From: CAWAVN01 sp963844315 | GTDB taxonomy: Bacteria; Planctomycetota; Planctomycetia; Planctomycetales; Planctomycetaceae | Length of the DNA: 64,000 bases | Reading direction: 5' to 3' | Assembly: GCA_963844315.1 (NCBI GenBank) | Contig: CAWJOC010000039.1 | Coordinates: forward strand, 1-64,000 | Part shown: in pieces, positions 9,074 to 19,027 of the stretch | Numbering within the stretch: the stretch's first letter is position 1 | How the letters are laid out: the number at the start of each line of letters is the position of its first letter | The notes under the pieces: model-generated | What the model saw: only the letters and a program-made list of their open reading frames with translations | Database searches by the model: none | What the model was told of the DNA's origin: nothing | Made by a program: the position numbers and the translations under genes

Positions 9074-10177
9074 TCAATTGAGAATCCAGCCCCCACCGAG
9101 GACGCGGTTGTCATCGTAGAGGACCACGGCCTGGCCGGGGGCGACGCCGTATTGGGGTTCGTCAAACTCGACAAGCATCCGGTCTTCATCAACCAGCCGA
9201 ACTTCCGCCGGGGAAGGATCGTTTCGGTAGCGGATTTTCGCCATCGCCCGGAAGTGGTTGGGTATGGTTGGGACCAGCCAGTTCAAGCGGTTCGCTTCCA
9301 AACTCATGCGGCCCAAGTGTTCTTTCTCTCCAATCACGACCCGGTGAGTTTCGGGTTCGATGGCGACGACGTACCGTGGGGTGCCGAAGGCCACTCCTAG
9401 CCCCTTACGCTGGCCGATGGTGAAGTTTTCATAGCCAGCGTGATGGCCAACGACCTGCCCGGCGGTGTCCACCAATTCCCCGGCGGTGTCCTGGTGGCCC
9501 CGGTATCGGTTGATAAAGCCCGCGTAGTCCTGGTCGGGAATGAAACAGATTTCCTGGCTGTCTTTTTTCTCGGCGGTTTGAATGCCGACTTTGCGAGCCA
9601 TTTCGCGGAGGTCCGTCTTGTGCGTTTCGCCGACGGGAAAAATGATCTTGGAGAGCAGTTCCCTGCGAATGCCAAACAGCACGTAGGATTGATCCTTGCT
9701 CAAATCCTCCCCGCGCACCAAGGCGGGTTGGTCTTCGCCTTCCACGGAAATCAACCGGGCGTAATGTCCCGTAGCGATGCGCTCGGCTCCGACTTGCTTC
9801 GCAAAATCCCAGAGTTTCCCGAACTTCAGCCAGTTGTTGCACATCACGCAGGGATTGGGCGTGCGACCGGCGAGATACTCATCCGCGAAATAATCCTTGA
9901 TCCGCCCGAAGGCCTCCTGAAAGTTGAGCGCATGGAATGGAATGTCCAACGTATCGGCCACTCGGCGGGCATCGGCGGCATCGGAGGCACTGCAACAGCC
10001 TTGCTTATGGCTTTTGGGATTGACGATTTGGAGCGGGTTTTCCGGCAGTGCGCAGGCGGTTTCCTCGGCAGCACCCGACCGCATAAACAGCCCGATGACC
10101 TCGTAACCCTGCTCTTTGAGGAGATAAGCCGACGCGGAACTATCCACCCCGCCGCTCATCGCTAAAACCACGCGCAT
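9074..10177 (-). CDS. mnmA: tRNA-uridine 2-sulfurtransferase MnmA
   Basis: 367 residues from the ATG at 10177; upstream in-frame sequence to 10396 is unlike the family and is excluded. It thiolates U34 of tRNA-Lys, -Glu and -Gln. The PP-loop SGGVDSS is at 8-14, the catalytic cysteine at C110 in the TPNPC motif and the partner cysteine at C211 in EICFIPD, followed by the C-terminal beta-barrel region. Length is typical. The FtsH-like gene begins 13 bp downstream, so the accessory cluster may be transcribed from the mnmA promoter. Confidence 0.96.
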   Translation of the reverse strand: MRVVLAMSGGVDSSASAYLLKEQGYEVIGLFMRSGAAEETACALPENPLQIVNPKSHKQGCCSASDAADARRVADTLDIPFHALNFQEAFGRIKDYFADEYLAGRTPNPCVMCNNWLKFGKLWDFAKQVGAERIATGHYARLISVEGEDQPALVRGEDLSKDQSYVLFGIRRELLSKIIFPVGETHKTDLREMARKVGIQTAEKKDSQEICFIPDQDYAGFINRYRGHQDTAGELVDTAGQVVGHHAGYENFTIGQRKGLGVAFGTPRYVVAIEPETHRVVIGEKEHLGRMSLEANRLNWLVPTIPNHFRAMAKIRYRNDPSPAEVRLVDEDRMLVEFDEPQYGVAPGQAVVLYDDNRVLGGGWILN

Positions 10178-10412
10178 TTGATGAAATCCCAAACAAAAGG
10201 CTGTAGGCTTTAGGCTGTAGCCTGTAGGAAAATCAGCCAAGGCAAGAAGTAAAACATTTCCTCGCCGCCGGTTTCCTGCAATCCGCTTGGCCCTTGCCCA
10301 TATCAAGTGTAGTGACACCGGCGCGGGTCGCCAAGTTCGGTGATTAGAACATCGTTGGGAGGACAAGAGCGCTTGGCAAATTTTGGCCCTTCTCACTCGA
10401 CACTTGACGAAA
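10178..10412. other. Intergenic region with short direct repeats
   Basis: No gene is visible in these 235 bp between mnmA and the SDR gene. Bases about 10199-10230 carry a run of near-repeats of GGCTGTAG / GGCTTTAG / GCCTGTAG. The mnmA promoter should lie here, but no convincing -35/-10 pair stands out. Confidence 0.5.
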
Positions 10413-11176
10413 CTACTTGGGCGGCATGCGGAGGGCGGCGTCCAGGCGGATGGTTTCGCCGTTGAGATACGGGTTTTCGATGATGTGGCAAGCGAGAGCG
10501 GCGTATTCCTCCGGTTGGCCTAAACGGGCGGGAAAAGGGACGTTGGACTCTAAGGATTTGCGATACTCATCGCTGATGGCCGACATCATCGGCGTTTCGA
10601 ACACGCCCGGAGCAATCGCCATCACGCGGATGCCGAACCGGCTGAGATCCCGCGCAGAGGCAATGCCAAACTGGCCACGCCGCCTTTGGAAGCCGAGTAT
10701 GCCGCCTGCCCGATTTGGCCGTCAAACGCGGCGACGGAAGACGTCATGATGATGACGCCCCGCTCGCCTGTGGAATCTGGTTCCTGTTTCGACAGTTGTT
10801 CGGCCACCAACCGGGCCACGTTGAACGTGCCGATGAGGTTCACGTCAATCACCCGGCGGAAGGCCTCCAAATTGAATGCGCCATTTTTTCCCACCGTGCG
10901 TTCGGCGTGGATGATTCCCGCGCAAATGATCGCCCCATGCAAAGGTCCAAACGCCTGCGCGGCCGTTTCGATGGCCATGCGGACGCTGGCTTCTTCCCTA
11001 ACGTCGGTTTGTTGAAAGCGAACCACTTCGCCTAATTCCTCGGGCAAAGTTTGTCCAGCGGGATTGACGTCGGCAATCAGGACGTTCGCGCCGCGCTCCG
11101 TCAACCGCCTTACGCACGCCGCCCCCAATCCGGAACTGCCTCCCGCTACCAAAAACGTCCGGCCTTCGATTTGCAT
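10413..11176 (-). pseudogene. Short-chain dehydrogenase/reductase, one frameshift
   Basis: The first frame (start 11176) gives the NAD-binding motif GGSSGLGAA, the NLIGTFN core and the catalytic YSASK, then leaves the family sequence at about residue 170. The remainder (ARDLSRFGIRVMAIAPG, then FETPMM, to the stop at 10413) is in another frame, starting at about 10664, where one base appears to be missing. Joined, the protein is about 253 residues, like type II 3-hydroxyacyl-CoA dehydrogenases (HSD17B10 class). It begins 4 bp after the sulfatase stop codon, so the two are probably co-transcribed. It is either a recent pseudogene or an intact gene with a sequence error. Confidence 0.82.
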
Positions 11177-11180
11177 GGCT

Positions 11181-12968
11181 TCAATCCTTTGCTTGGTTTT
11201 TCAGCGTCAACACCAGATCGCGGACTTCGATCGCGGATTCGCCAGGAATCGCTAGCGCCTTGAGCGTTACCTGTCCCCGCCCTTTGGAAAACTCAATGGT
11301 TCCGATGGGAAGCGGGCGGAAATCTTTCACGTAAGATTCCCCCTGCCTTGGCACGCGGTCTTCCTTGGCCCCGATTTGCGGTGGATCATGCGGTTCGGTA
11401 ACTTTTGTTTGCAATTGCGATTTCTGAAATTCCAACGCGATCTGGCAGCCCACATCGTTTTTCGCGCAAGTGTAATAAACCACGGCTTCGTATTCGCCCG
11501 GCATTGCCACTTCGATGTCCCAAGTGATGAAGTCCTCCGTGCTTTTCCAATTCGTAAAGTACGAGCAATTGGGAGCACCGGCGCTCCGGCGGATTTGGCC
11601 GTGCGCCACGCCATCACGGGCGGGAAGGTGCGTGACGGGAAATTCGGAATACCCCACGGTAAACGGGCGGTCCTCGCGAACGAGTTCCGAAAGGACGGCC
11701 TGCTTCCAATTTGTCACGGCGGCTTGCAATCGCTGAGCGACTTCTGGGTTCTCCGCAGCGATGTTTTTTCGCTGCTCCGGGTCTTGAATCATGTCAAAAA
11801 GTTGCCCGACATCATCCAACCGATATTGTTGAGTCCGCACGCTGACTTTGCGGTTCCAATGCGAAAGGATCATGCGGTCGGGCCAGGAATCGGATTTCCC
11901 TAAAAGCAAGGGTTTCAGACTCATGCCATCCAGCGGCTTTTCGCTTTGGACCTCAATGCCCGCGAGATCCGCCAAGGTGGGCAGAATGTCGATAGCCCCG
12001 GCGATTTGCGGAATTGTCACTCCGGCGTCGATCTCACGCGGCCAGCGGATCAGAAACGGAACCCGCACGCCGCCTTCGTCCGTGGAGCCTTTGCGGCCTT
12101 TCATGCCACCGTTCCACCGGAAACTGTTGGGGCCATTGTCGCTGAAATAAACCACAATCGTGTCATCGGCGAGATTGAATTCCTCCAACTTCTTCAAAAC
12201 TCGGCCCACGTTCCAGTCGATGTTTTCCACCATCGCCAAAGCCGCGCGGGTTTTGGGCACATCTTCCTGGTTGGGTTCGCGGTTCCGTTTTTCCAAAGTC
12301 TTGCCATCGAACTTTTCGAAGAACTCGTCGGGCACTTGCATGGGTGAATGCGGAGTGCAAAACGGCACGTAGCAAAAGAACGGCTGGCCTTTGTGCTGCT
12401 CGATGAACCGGATGGCCTGGTTGGTGAAGTCATCCGCGATAAAGCCCTGGCCTTGGACAGTTTTGCCGTTGTGTTCCAAGACTGGGCTGAAGTAATGCCC
12501 CCAATGGCCGGAGCAAAATCCGTAATACTCATCGAATCCCCGGCCATTCGGGTGGTAGGGGTACTGGGTTCCGTTGTGCCATTTGCCAAAGGCTCCGGTG
12601 GCATAACCGGCGGCCTTGAAAGTCTGAGCGATGGTCTTCTCATCCAGATCCAAACGCTCTCCGCCGGTCGAAACGTTAAACACACCGCCGCGAGCATGAT
12701 AGCGCCCCGTCAGAAACTCCGCCCGCGTCGGGGAGCAGACCGGGCAGACGAAAAACCGCTCGAACAGCGCCCCATCCTTGGCGAGGGAATCGATGTTCGG
12801 GGTCGATAAGTTGGTATTGCCATGAATGCTCAAGTCGCCCCAACCCTGATCGTCGGCAAGGAAAATGACGACGTTCGGTTTCGCGGCGAGTATGGGTTGT
12901 GTCCCCAAACCCATCAGGGCGAGAGCAAGAAGGATCAAAGCCTTGCGAAAAGTGATAACCCGATTCAT
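11181..12968 (-). CDS. Secreted sulfatase (formylglycine-dependent)
   Basis: 595 residues from the ATG at 12968; an extension to 12992 is less likely because the signal peptide begins at the later Met. A signal peptide (about 1-29, ALILLALALMG core) is followed by PNVVIFLADDQGWGD, where the acidic pair binds metal. The sulfatase signature CSPTRAEFLTGR starts at residue 78; C78 would become formylglycine. Other family landmarks include GKWH, HSPMQVP and SDNGPNS. A C-terminal beta-rich domain of about 170 residues with a carbohydrate-binding look follows. It removes sulfate esters from glycans in the periplasm or outside. Downstream lies the SDR, upstream a PVC dehydrogenase. Confidence 0.93.
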   Translation of the reverse strand: MNRVITFRKALILLALALMGLGTQPILAAKPNVVIFLADDQGWGDLSIHGNTNLSTPNIDSLAKDGALFERFFVCPVCSPTRAEFLTGRYHARGGVFNVSTGGERLDLDEKTIAQTFKAAGYATGAFGKWHNGTQYPYHPNGRGFDEYYGFCSGHWGHYFSPVLEHNGKTVQGQGFIADDFTNQAIRFIEQHKGQPFFCYVPFCTPHSPMQVPDEFFEKFDGKTLEKRNREPNQEDVPKTRAALAMVENIDWNVGRVLKKLEEFNLADDTIVVYFSDNGPNSFRWNGGMKGRKGSTDEGGVRVPFLIRWPREIDAGVTIPQIAGAIDILPTLADLAGIEVQSEKPLDGMSLKPLLLGKSDSWPDRMILSHWNRKVSVRTQQYRLDDVGQLFDMIQDPEQRKNIAAENPEVAQRLQAAVTNWKQAVLSELVREDRPFTVGYSEFPVTHLPARDGVAHGQIRRSAGAPNCSYFTNWKSTEDFITWDIEVAMPGEYEAVVYYTCAKNDVGCQIALEFQKSQLQTKVTEPHDPPQIGAKEDRVPRQGESYVKDFRPLPIGTIEFSKGRGQVTLKALAIPGESAIEVRDLVLTLKNQAKD

Positions 12969-13012
12969 GAGTTGCCCGATCTTTGAGGCCAAGAACTGGG
13001 ATTGAATGAAAC

Positions 13013-16000
13013 TTATTTCGACGAACGAGTCTGAGTTCTGCTTGATCTGATGGTTTTCTCATCAAACACCGGTGCACCGGGCAGGAGTTTCGCGTTCGGA
13101 TCTTCCGGCGGTTTGTCGAGCAAAAGGAACGCGAACAGATCGGCAATCTCTTGGGGTTTCAGTTGCTTTTCGATGCCTTCGGGCATCAGGGAGACTTCGC
13201 TTTTGCGGGATTCTTCCACTTCACTTTTGGGGACGGTCTCCAGTTTGCCGCCTTGCACTTTGAGAACGATCCGCTGATCACTGTTCTCCACAACCAACCC
13301 GGAAAGCACCCGGCCATCGGCGGTGGCGACCGTGAGCGGTTGATAATCCGCCCCGATGACCAGACTGGGATCGAACACGTTCGAGAGCAATTGGTCAAAC
13401 GAAGACCTGCCATTGGCCGTGATGTCCGGGCCGACTTCTTTGCCTTCGCCGTACATCTTGTGGCATTGGGCGCAGAGTTTGTTGAACACCACCCGGCCTT
13501 CCAGGGCATCGCCCGGCGTCCTCTGCACCAGTTCTTTCATGCTTTGGACGAATTGATCGCGCGCGGGATCGCGCCGGTCCTCACCACGCCCCAATGCTCG
13601 CGAACGGCCTTGATGAGTTCCGCGTCATTTTGCGAAACCAGCGTCCGGACCTGATTGATGCTTAATACACTCGGGAGCAGTTTCTTTTCGCCAATCGCGG
13701 CCAGTAGTTTCTTGCTCCATGCAGGCCGGTTAGTGAGCAACTCGACGGCCTTGGGTTTCAGATCGTTTTCCATGTTGGGATAGGCGGCGAGGACAATCTC
13801 AGCGATGCGCGGATCCGAAACGCGGCTTAACCGCGCCAGGATTTCTTCCCGAAACTCCTTGGGGTTGTCTTTCGGATTGCCGAGACTCCTTCCCACATCG
13901 TCGAGAATGTCCTCCGGACTCGAGGCGATCAGCGCGGCCAGCATGCGACTCCGAGTTCGCGAAGGCCGCTTCGGATCCGCGAAGATTCGCCGACAAATGA
14001 CGACCGCCTCGGCACTTCCCCAGGACGCCAACAGGGGAGCAACATCCAGGAACAAGGGATGCGCCGGGTCGGCTTTGAGGATCTTCGAGAGGCTGAGATT
14101 GAGTTGCCGCTTTAACTTTTCCAAATCTTCCCCGGCCAACTCGCGGGTTTGCACCTTCTCGGACAAAAGCGCCAGGCACTCTGCGGCAGCTTCGCGGTTG
14201 GAGTTGAGATCCTCCATCAACGTGGAGAACAACAATGCCACGCTCTCGGCATCGGGCTTCTTGAGGGCTAGGATCCGTTCGACCAATCGGGGCATAATGT
14301 TCGCCACGGTTTGCTTTTGGAGCAGCTTATTCTCGATGACCGCTTGCAAAAACGACTGGCTTTCGGTTTCCAAGAGCGGGTGCAGATTCTGCCAGACCAC
14401 GGGAGGAATCACCGGGTCATCCCCGCAATTCGACAAGACCGCCAAGAGGGCAGGAATGGTTTTGACGAGGGGCATCTTGGGGGCGGCGATGGCCACTTGG
14501 AGTTTGACGTCCGGCGAGGGATCATCCACAAGCGCGGCAACGGATGCCGCGACGAGTGGCTCAGTCTGTCCGTAATTCCCAGCGGCCCTGACACCCCAAG
14601 CTCTAAGAGTGGAATTGTCATGGGACAAAAGCTTGGAATGAAATTCGGGCCGAAGCGACCCGGTTCCCACCAACGCGAATAGCGCGTGCATCCGGGTTTT
14701 GTGCGGCGTCTTGTTATCAAGCACGAGTTGCTCCAGCTTATGATTGGCTTCCACGTGGTTCCGCTCGCTTAGCAATCTTTGGGCGATGTCGCGGAAATAG
14801 ACGTTGGGACTTTTGAGGCGTTCGATCAATTGCTCATCGGACTCCTTCGCGAGATTGAATTTCGGAGCGCGGGGGGTGTTGTTATAACGGATGCGATACA
14901 GCCTGCCGTGCAAGCGGTCGATACCTTTAGGATCGGCTCTGGCATCTTGATAGCAATGATAGCGGTCGTACCAATCCAGGATATAAAGGCAACCGTCCGG
15001 TCCCGTCTTTTGGGCGATGGGCATGAACCACACATCGTTCGCGGTGAGAAAATCGGGCCGGGGTTTTGCGAAATAGGTGGAGCCGGCCCGCTCCAAGGTG
15101 TCCACATTGATGCAGCCGCCGTGGATGTTGCCCATGTAGAGTTGGCCGCGAAATTCCTCCGGGTAGGCATCGCTATCGAAGTAATGGATTCCGCAATAGG
15201 CGGCCATCTGGTGCTGATGCTTCACGATGGAACCGAGCTTCCAGGTGAAAGGCGGATAAGGCCCGCCCTGCCGGTGGTAGTAGCCGCTTTCGACAATGTG
15301 CCAAAGATGGTCGATGACGCAGGCACTCAGAAATGCGCTGCCATCCGAATCCCAGGCGATGCCCCAGGGATTGCTCGTACCTTCCGCGAAGACTTGAAAT
15401 TCCCGCGTGCGGGGATTGATGCGAAACATCGCACAGGTGAAGGGAAAACCTTGCGGGTTCTTTTTCGCGTGCGGAGAGCCTTCCGGGTATTTGACGTGGC
15501 TGTAATTGAACACGCCATTGAGACCATACAAAAAACCATCCGGCCCCCAGGTCAGCGAGTTGGGCAGTTCGTGGGTGTCGGTCCTGCCGAAGCCCGTCAC
15601 CACGACTTCGCGTTTATCGGCTTTCAAATCGCCGTCGGTATCTTGCAGAAACAAAATGTCCGGAGCATTCGCAACCCACACGCCGCCATAGCCCACGGCA
15701 ATCCCTGATGGAATGTTCAATCCTTCGGCGAAGATCGTGGTCTTATCCATCCGGCCATCGCCGTCGGTGTCTTCCAGGACTTTCACGCGGTCGCGGCCTT
15801 GGCCCGGTTCCGAGCGCGGGTATTCCAAACTTTCCGTGACCCACACCCGGCCTTGTTCGTCGAACGTCATGGAGACCGGGTTCACCAAATCAGGTTCACT
15901 GACGACGAGTTCCACTTCAAAGCCTTCAGGAAGCGTCATTTGCTTGATGGCATCGGTGGGAGAAAGCGGCGGTCCGGGCGGCTTCGATTGCCTGCGGGGA

Positions 16001-16092
16001 ATGAACGGTTCCTGGGCCAGCGCGAAACCTACGGTTTGGAGAAGCAGGATTCCCCCAAGATACAAAGAAAAAATCTGCTTGAGCGAGTTCAT
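13013..16092 (-). CDS. PVC-type membrane-bound dehydrogenase with C-terminal heme-binding domain (one frameshift)
   Basis: From the ATG at 16092: a signal peptide (YLGGILLLQTVGFALA), then an N-terminal propeller-like dehydrogenase domain (about 45-440; landmarks PEGFEVELVVSEPDL, WVTESLEYP, DTDGDGRMDK, YILDWYDRYHC). A HEAT-like helical region spans about 450-830. The frame ends near 13537, while the family continues in the next frame (RRDPARDQFVQSM and onward to 13013), so one base seems lost near 13575. The C-terminal domain carries a c-type heme site CAQCH (near 13450). Joined length is about 1025 residues. These planctomycete/verrucomicrobial proteins are periplasmic and thought to oxidise sugars. 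It lies between two sulfatases and a sialidase-like gene. Confidence 0.88.
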
Positions 16093-16295
16093 GAACTAAC
16101 CCTCAACCGGAGAAAACTTTGTGAAGCGATGTGGTGATTGTAGCGCGAATCGCGGGCCAGATCCAATCCGCCCCGCAGTGTTCCCGCCGCGAAGACTTTT
16201 CTCGTGGAAGGGTGACATGGAACTTCCTTTGGGCCTATGGTAGCTTGACTTCTAACAAACGTTTTTTTTCAGTTGGATTCTGAGAGTCGAGACTA
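16093..16295. other. Divergent promoter region
   Basis: About 200 bp separate the divergent dehydrogenase (-) and sialidase-like (+) genes. No ORF is visible. It must hold promoters for both, but no clear consensus elements can be picked out. Confidence 0.45.
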
Positions 16296-17461
16296 ATGAA
16301 ACGTCGCGAATGGCTGTTGGTCCTATTCTCAACTCTTCTCCATTTCGATTCCGCGCTCTCGCGGATGAGTTGAAATTGATTGATCTCAACGATCAATCCC
16401 AGAAGCAAGTCGTGGTGGACCGCGAAGCGGGACAATACCTGGGACATCCCACCACGGTCCTCTTGGAAGATGGCAAAACGATGTTGTGCGTTTATCCCAA
16501 AGGCCACGGTCGCGGCGGGATTGTCTACAAACGCAGCGAAGATGGCGGCAAAACCTGGAGCGACCGCTTGCCCACGCCCGCGAGTTGGACCACGTCCAAG
16601 GAAGTCCCCACGCTGCATCGCGTGATTGATGCCCAAGGCAAGAAACGGCTCATCATGTGGTCGGGGCTTTACCCGGCGCGGCTTGCGGTTTCGGAGGATG
16701 ACGGCCAATCCTGGAGCGAACTTGAGCCTGCGGGCGATTGGGGCGGCATTGTGGTGATGGGCTTCGTCGAACCGCTCGACACCGGCAAGGGGCATTATCT
16801 GGCGATGTTCCACGATGATGGCCGGTTCTTCAAGAAGGACGGAAAAGTCGTCCCCGAATTCACGCTCTACAAAACCGTCTCCACGGATGGCGGGCTGACG
16901 TGGTCCTTTCCCGAAGCGGTTTATCAATCCTCCGAGGTCCATCTCTGCGAGCCAGGCGTGATCCGTTCGCCGGATGGAAAAACGATGGCCGTTCTGCTTC
17001 GCGAAAATGCCCGGCGGAAAAACTCGCACATCATGTTCTCCGCCGATGAAGGCAAAACCTGGAGTCCGCCCCGCGAATTGCCCTTGTCGCTCACGGGAGA
17101 CCGCCACACCGGAAAATACGGCCCGGACGGACGCCTGTTTATCAGCTTCCGCTGCAATTCCCCGAAATCCCAAGCGGCCAAAAGACCCTTTCAAGGCGAT
17201 TGGGCAGGCTGGGTGGGAACCTGGGATGATCTGGTCCATGGCAATGAAGGGCAGTATTTCATCCGCCTCAAAGATAACACCAAAGGAGCCGACACGGCCT
17301 ACCCTGGGGTGGAAATCCTGCCGGACGGAACTTTCGTCACCACGACCTACGGCCATTGGGAGCAAGGCCAACAGCCCTATATCCTCAGCGTGCGGTTTCG
17401 CTTGTCGGACCTTGACGAACTGAGCGCTGCAATTCCTCCATCCGCTAAACCGAATCCCTAA
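16296..17461 (+). CDS. Exported sialidase-superfamily (BNR-repeat) protein, probable early frameshift
   Basis: The longest frame starts at ATG 16310, but its first 18 residues are not signal-like. The ATG at 16296 in another frame gives MKRREWLLVLFSTLLHFDSALS, a good signal peptide, then stops. Joining the two near 16362 yields ...ADELKLIDLND, so one base is probably missing. The mature part is a six-bladed sialidase-type propeller with Asp-box-like motifs SEDGGKTWSD, SEDDGQSWSE, STDGGLTWSF and SADEGKTWSP. It may bind or cleave glycans, but sialidase activity is not implied. Sulfatases lie on both sides. An even longer antisense ORF here is a shadow. Confidence 0.85.
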
Positions 17462-17523
17462 CACACTCCCTTTGCAGTGAATCCGCCAACATTTCCATTC
17501 TCTATTGCGTTCAAGGGATTACC

Positions 17524-18999
17524 GTGAATTGCCAACATCGCTTCTTGAAATGCCTTTTGTTGGGAATGCTCTTGTGTTGCTCCACGGCATCAGCAGAGAC
17601 ATTTTCCTCGCGTCCCAATTTCCTGGTCATTCTCTGCGATGATTTAGGCTACGGCGATTTGGGATGCTACGGGCATCCGCACATCAAGACGCCGCATCTC
17701 GATCAATTGGCTCAGAGCGGGATTCGATTGACGGCGTGCTACTCGGCGGCTCCGGTGTGCTCGCCTTCGCGAGTGGGACTATTGACGGGACGCAGTCCCA
17801 ACCGGGCCGGGGTTTACGATTGGATCCCGCCCGCCAAGGATGTAAAGGCCGACGCTCGCGAGCAGGTCCACATGCGGCGGGGCGAAATCACAATTGCGCA
17901 ATTGCTGAAAGAAGCGGGGTATGCGACCTGCCAGGCGGGCAAATGGCATTGCAACAGCCAATTCAATTCGCAAGAGCAACCACAACCGGGCGACTTTGGT
18001 TTCGACCATTGGTTCGCCACGCAAAACAACGCCGCCCCATCCCACGAGAATCCCACCAACTTCGTCCGAAACGGCGAGCCTGTGGGCAAGCTGGAAGGCT
18101 ACAGTTGCCAACTGGTCGCGGATGAGGCCATTCATTGGTTAGAAGACCATGCAAAGTCCCGACCGAAGCAGCCGTTTTTCCTGTTCACAACCTTCCACGA
18201 ACCCCATGAGCCGGTGGCTTCTCCAGCGGAGTTGGTGGCGAAGTACAAATCGGTGGCAAAAAATGAGGATGAAGCCCATTTCTTCGGCAATGTGGAGAAC
18301 GTGGACATCGCCACGGGCCGGTTATTGAAAACGCTGGAACAATTGGGCCAGCGCGATAACACCTTGATCTTCTTCACGGCGGACAACGGCCCGGAAACGT
18401 TAAAGCGTTACCCGGCGGCAAGGCGTTCCTATGGTTCGCCCGGAAAGCTTCGCGGAATGAAACTCTGGACAACCGAAGCGGGCTTTCGTGTCGCGGGGAT
18501 CATCAATTGGCCCGCGGGCATCAAAAGTCCCGCCGTCACGTCAGAACCCGTTTCCTCGCTGGATCTGTTGCCCACGTTCTGCCGGTTGGCCGGTCGCGAA
18601 TTGCCTGTAAACCGCATGTTCGACGGCACGAATTTCCTGCCGGTGTTGGAAGGCCAATCGCTCTCCCGCGAGATGCCTTTGTTCTGGTGCTACTTCAATT
18701 CTTTGAACGAACACCGCGTGGCGATGCGGGACGGTTCCTGGAAACTTCTTGCCAAGATCAACCAGGGCATGCTTCCGAAAATGGAAAACATCAACGACAA
18801 AAACATCGAACGGATTCGCACGGCGACACTCACGGATTTTGAATTATACCACGTCACCGAAGACATCGGCGAAGAGCAAAACGTGATCGCACAACATCCC
18901 AAAGAAGCCGCCAGGCTCGAACAAAAGCTGGAAGAGATCTACAAGGACCTTGCCGAAACTTCGCACTACTGGAAAACCGATTCGCCAGCGCGCAACTAA
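17524..18999 (+). CDS. Secreted sulfatase (second copy in the locus)
   Basis: 491 residues. A signal peptide (LLLGMLLCCSTASA) is followed by PNFLVILCDDLGYGDLGCYG, with metal-binding acidic residues. The signature CSPSRVGLLTGR has formylglycine Cys79. GKWHC, HEPHEP and TADNGPET are further family motifs. It belongs to the type I arylsulfatase superfamily and is only distantly similar to the one at 11181-12968, so a different substrate or linkage is likely. It lies 62 bp after the sialidase-like gene on the same strand, probably in one transcript. Confidence 0.94.
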   Translation: MNCQHRFLKCLLLGMLLCCSTASAETFSSRPNFLVILCDDLGYGDLGCYGHPHIKTPHLDQLAQSGIRLTACYSAAPVCSPSRVGLLTGRSPNRAGVYDWIPPAKDVKADAREQVHMRRGEITIAQLLKEAGYATCQAGKWHCNSQFNSQEQPQPGDFGFDHWFATQNNAAPSHENPTNFVRNGEPVGKLEGYSCQLVADEAIHWLEDHAKSRPKQPFFLFTTFHEPHEPVASPAELVAKYKSVAKNEDEAHFFGNVENVDIATGRLLKTLEQLGQRDNTLIFFTADNGPETLKRYPAARRSYGSPGKLRGMKLWTTEAGFRVAGIINWPAGIKSPAVTSEPVSSLDLLPTFCRLAGRELPVNRMFDGTNFLPVLEGQSLSREMPLFWCYFNSLNEHRVAMRDGSWKLLAKINQGMLPKMENINDKNIERIRTATLTDFELYHVTEDIGEEQNVIAQHPKEAARLEQKLEEIYKDLAETSHYWKTDSPARN

Positions 19000-19027
19000 C
19001 GGTTTTGACACCGGAGATTTGTGAACG

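Noticed and set aside
9061..9192. Upstream extension of the FtsH-like protein
   Set aside because: It overlaps the mnmA coding end in another frame; ATG 9060 gives the conventional spacing.
14779..15708. 309-residue + strand ORF over the PVC dehydrogenase
   Set aside because: Antisense shadow; the - strand carries the family landmarks.
16235..17464. 409-residue antisense ORF, longer than the sense gene
   Set aside because: It is the mirror of the sialidase-like gene: the sense strand has Asp-box repeats and a signal peptide, while the antisense product has no motif.
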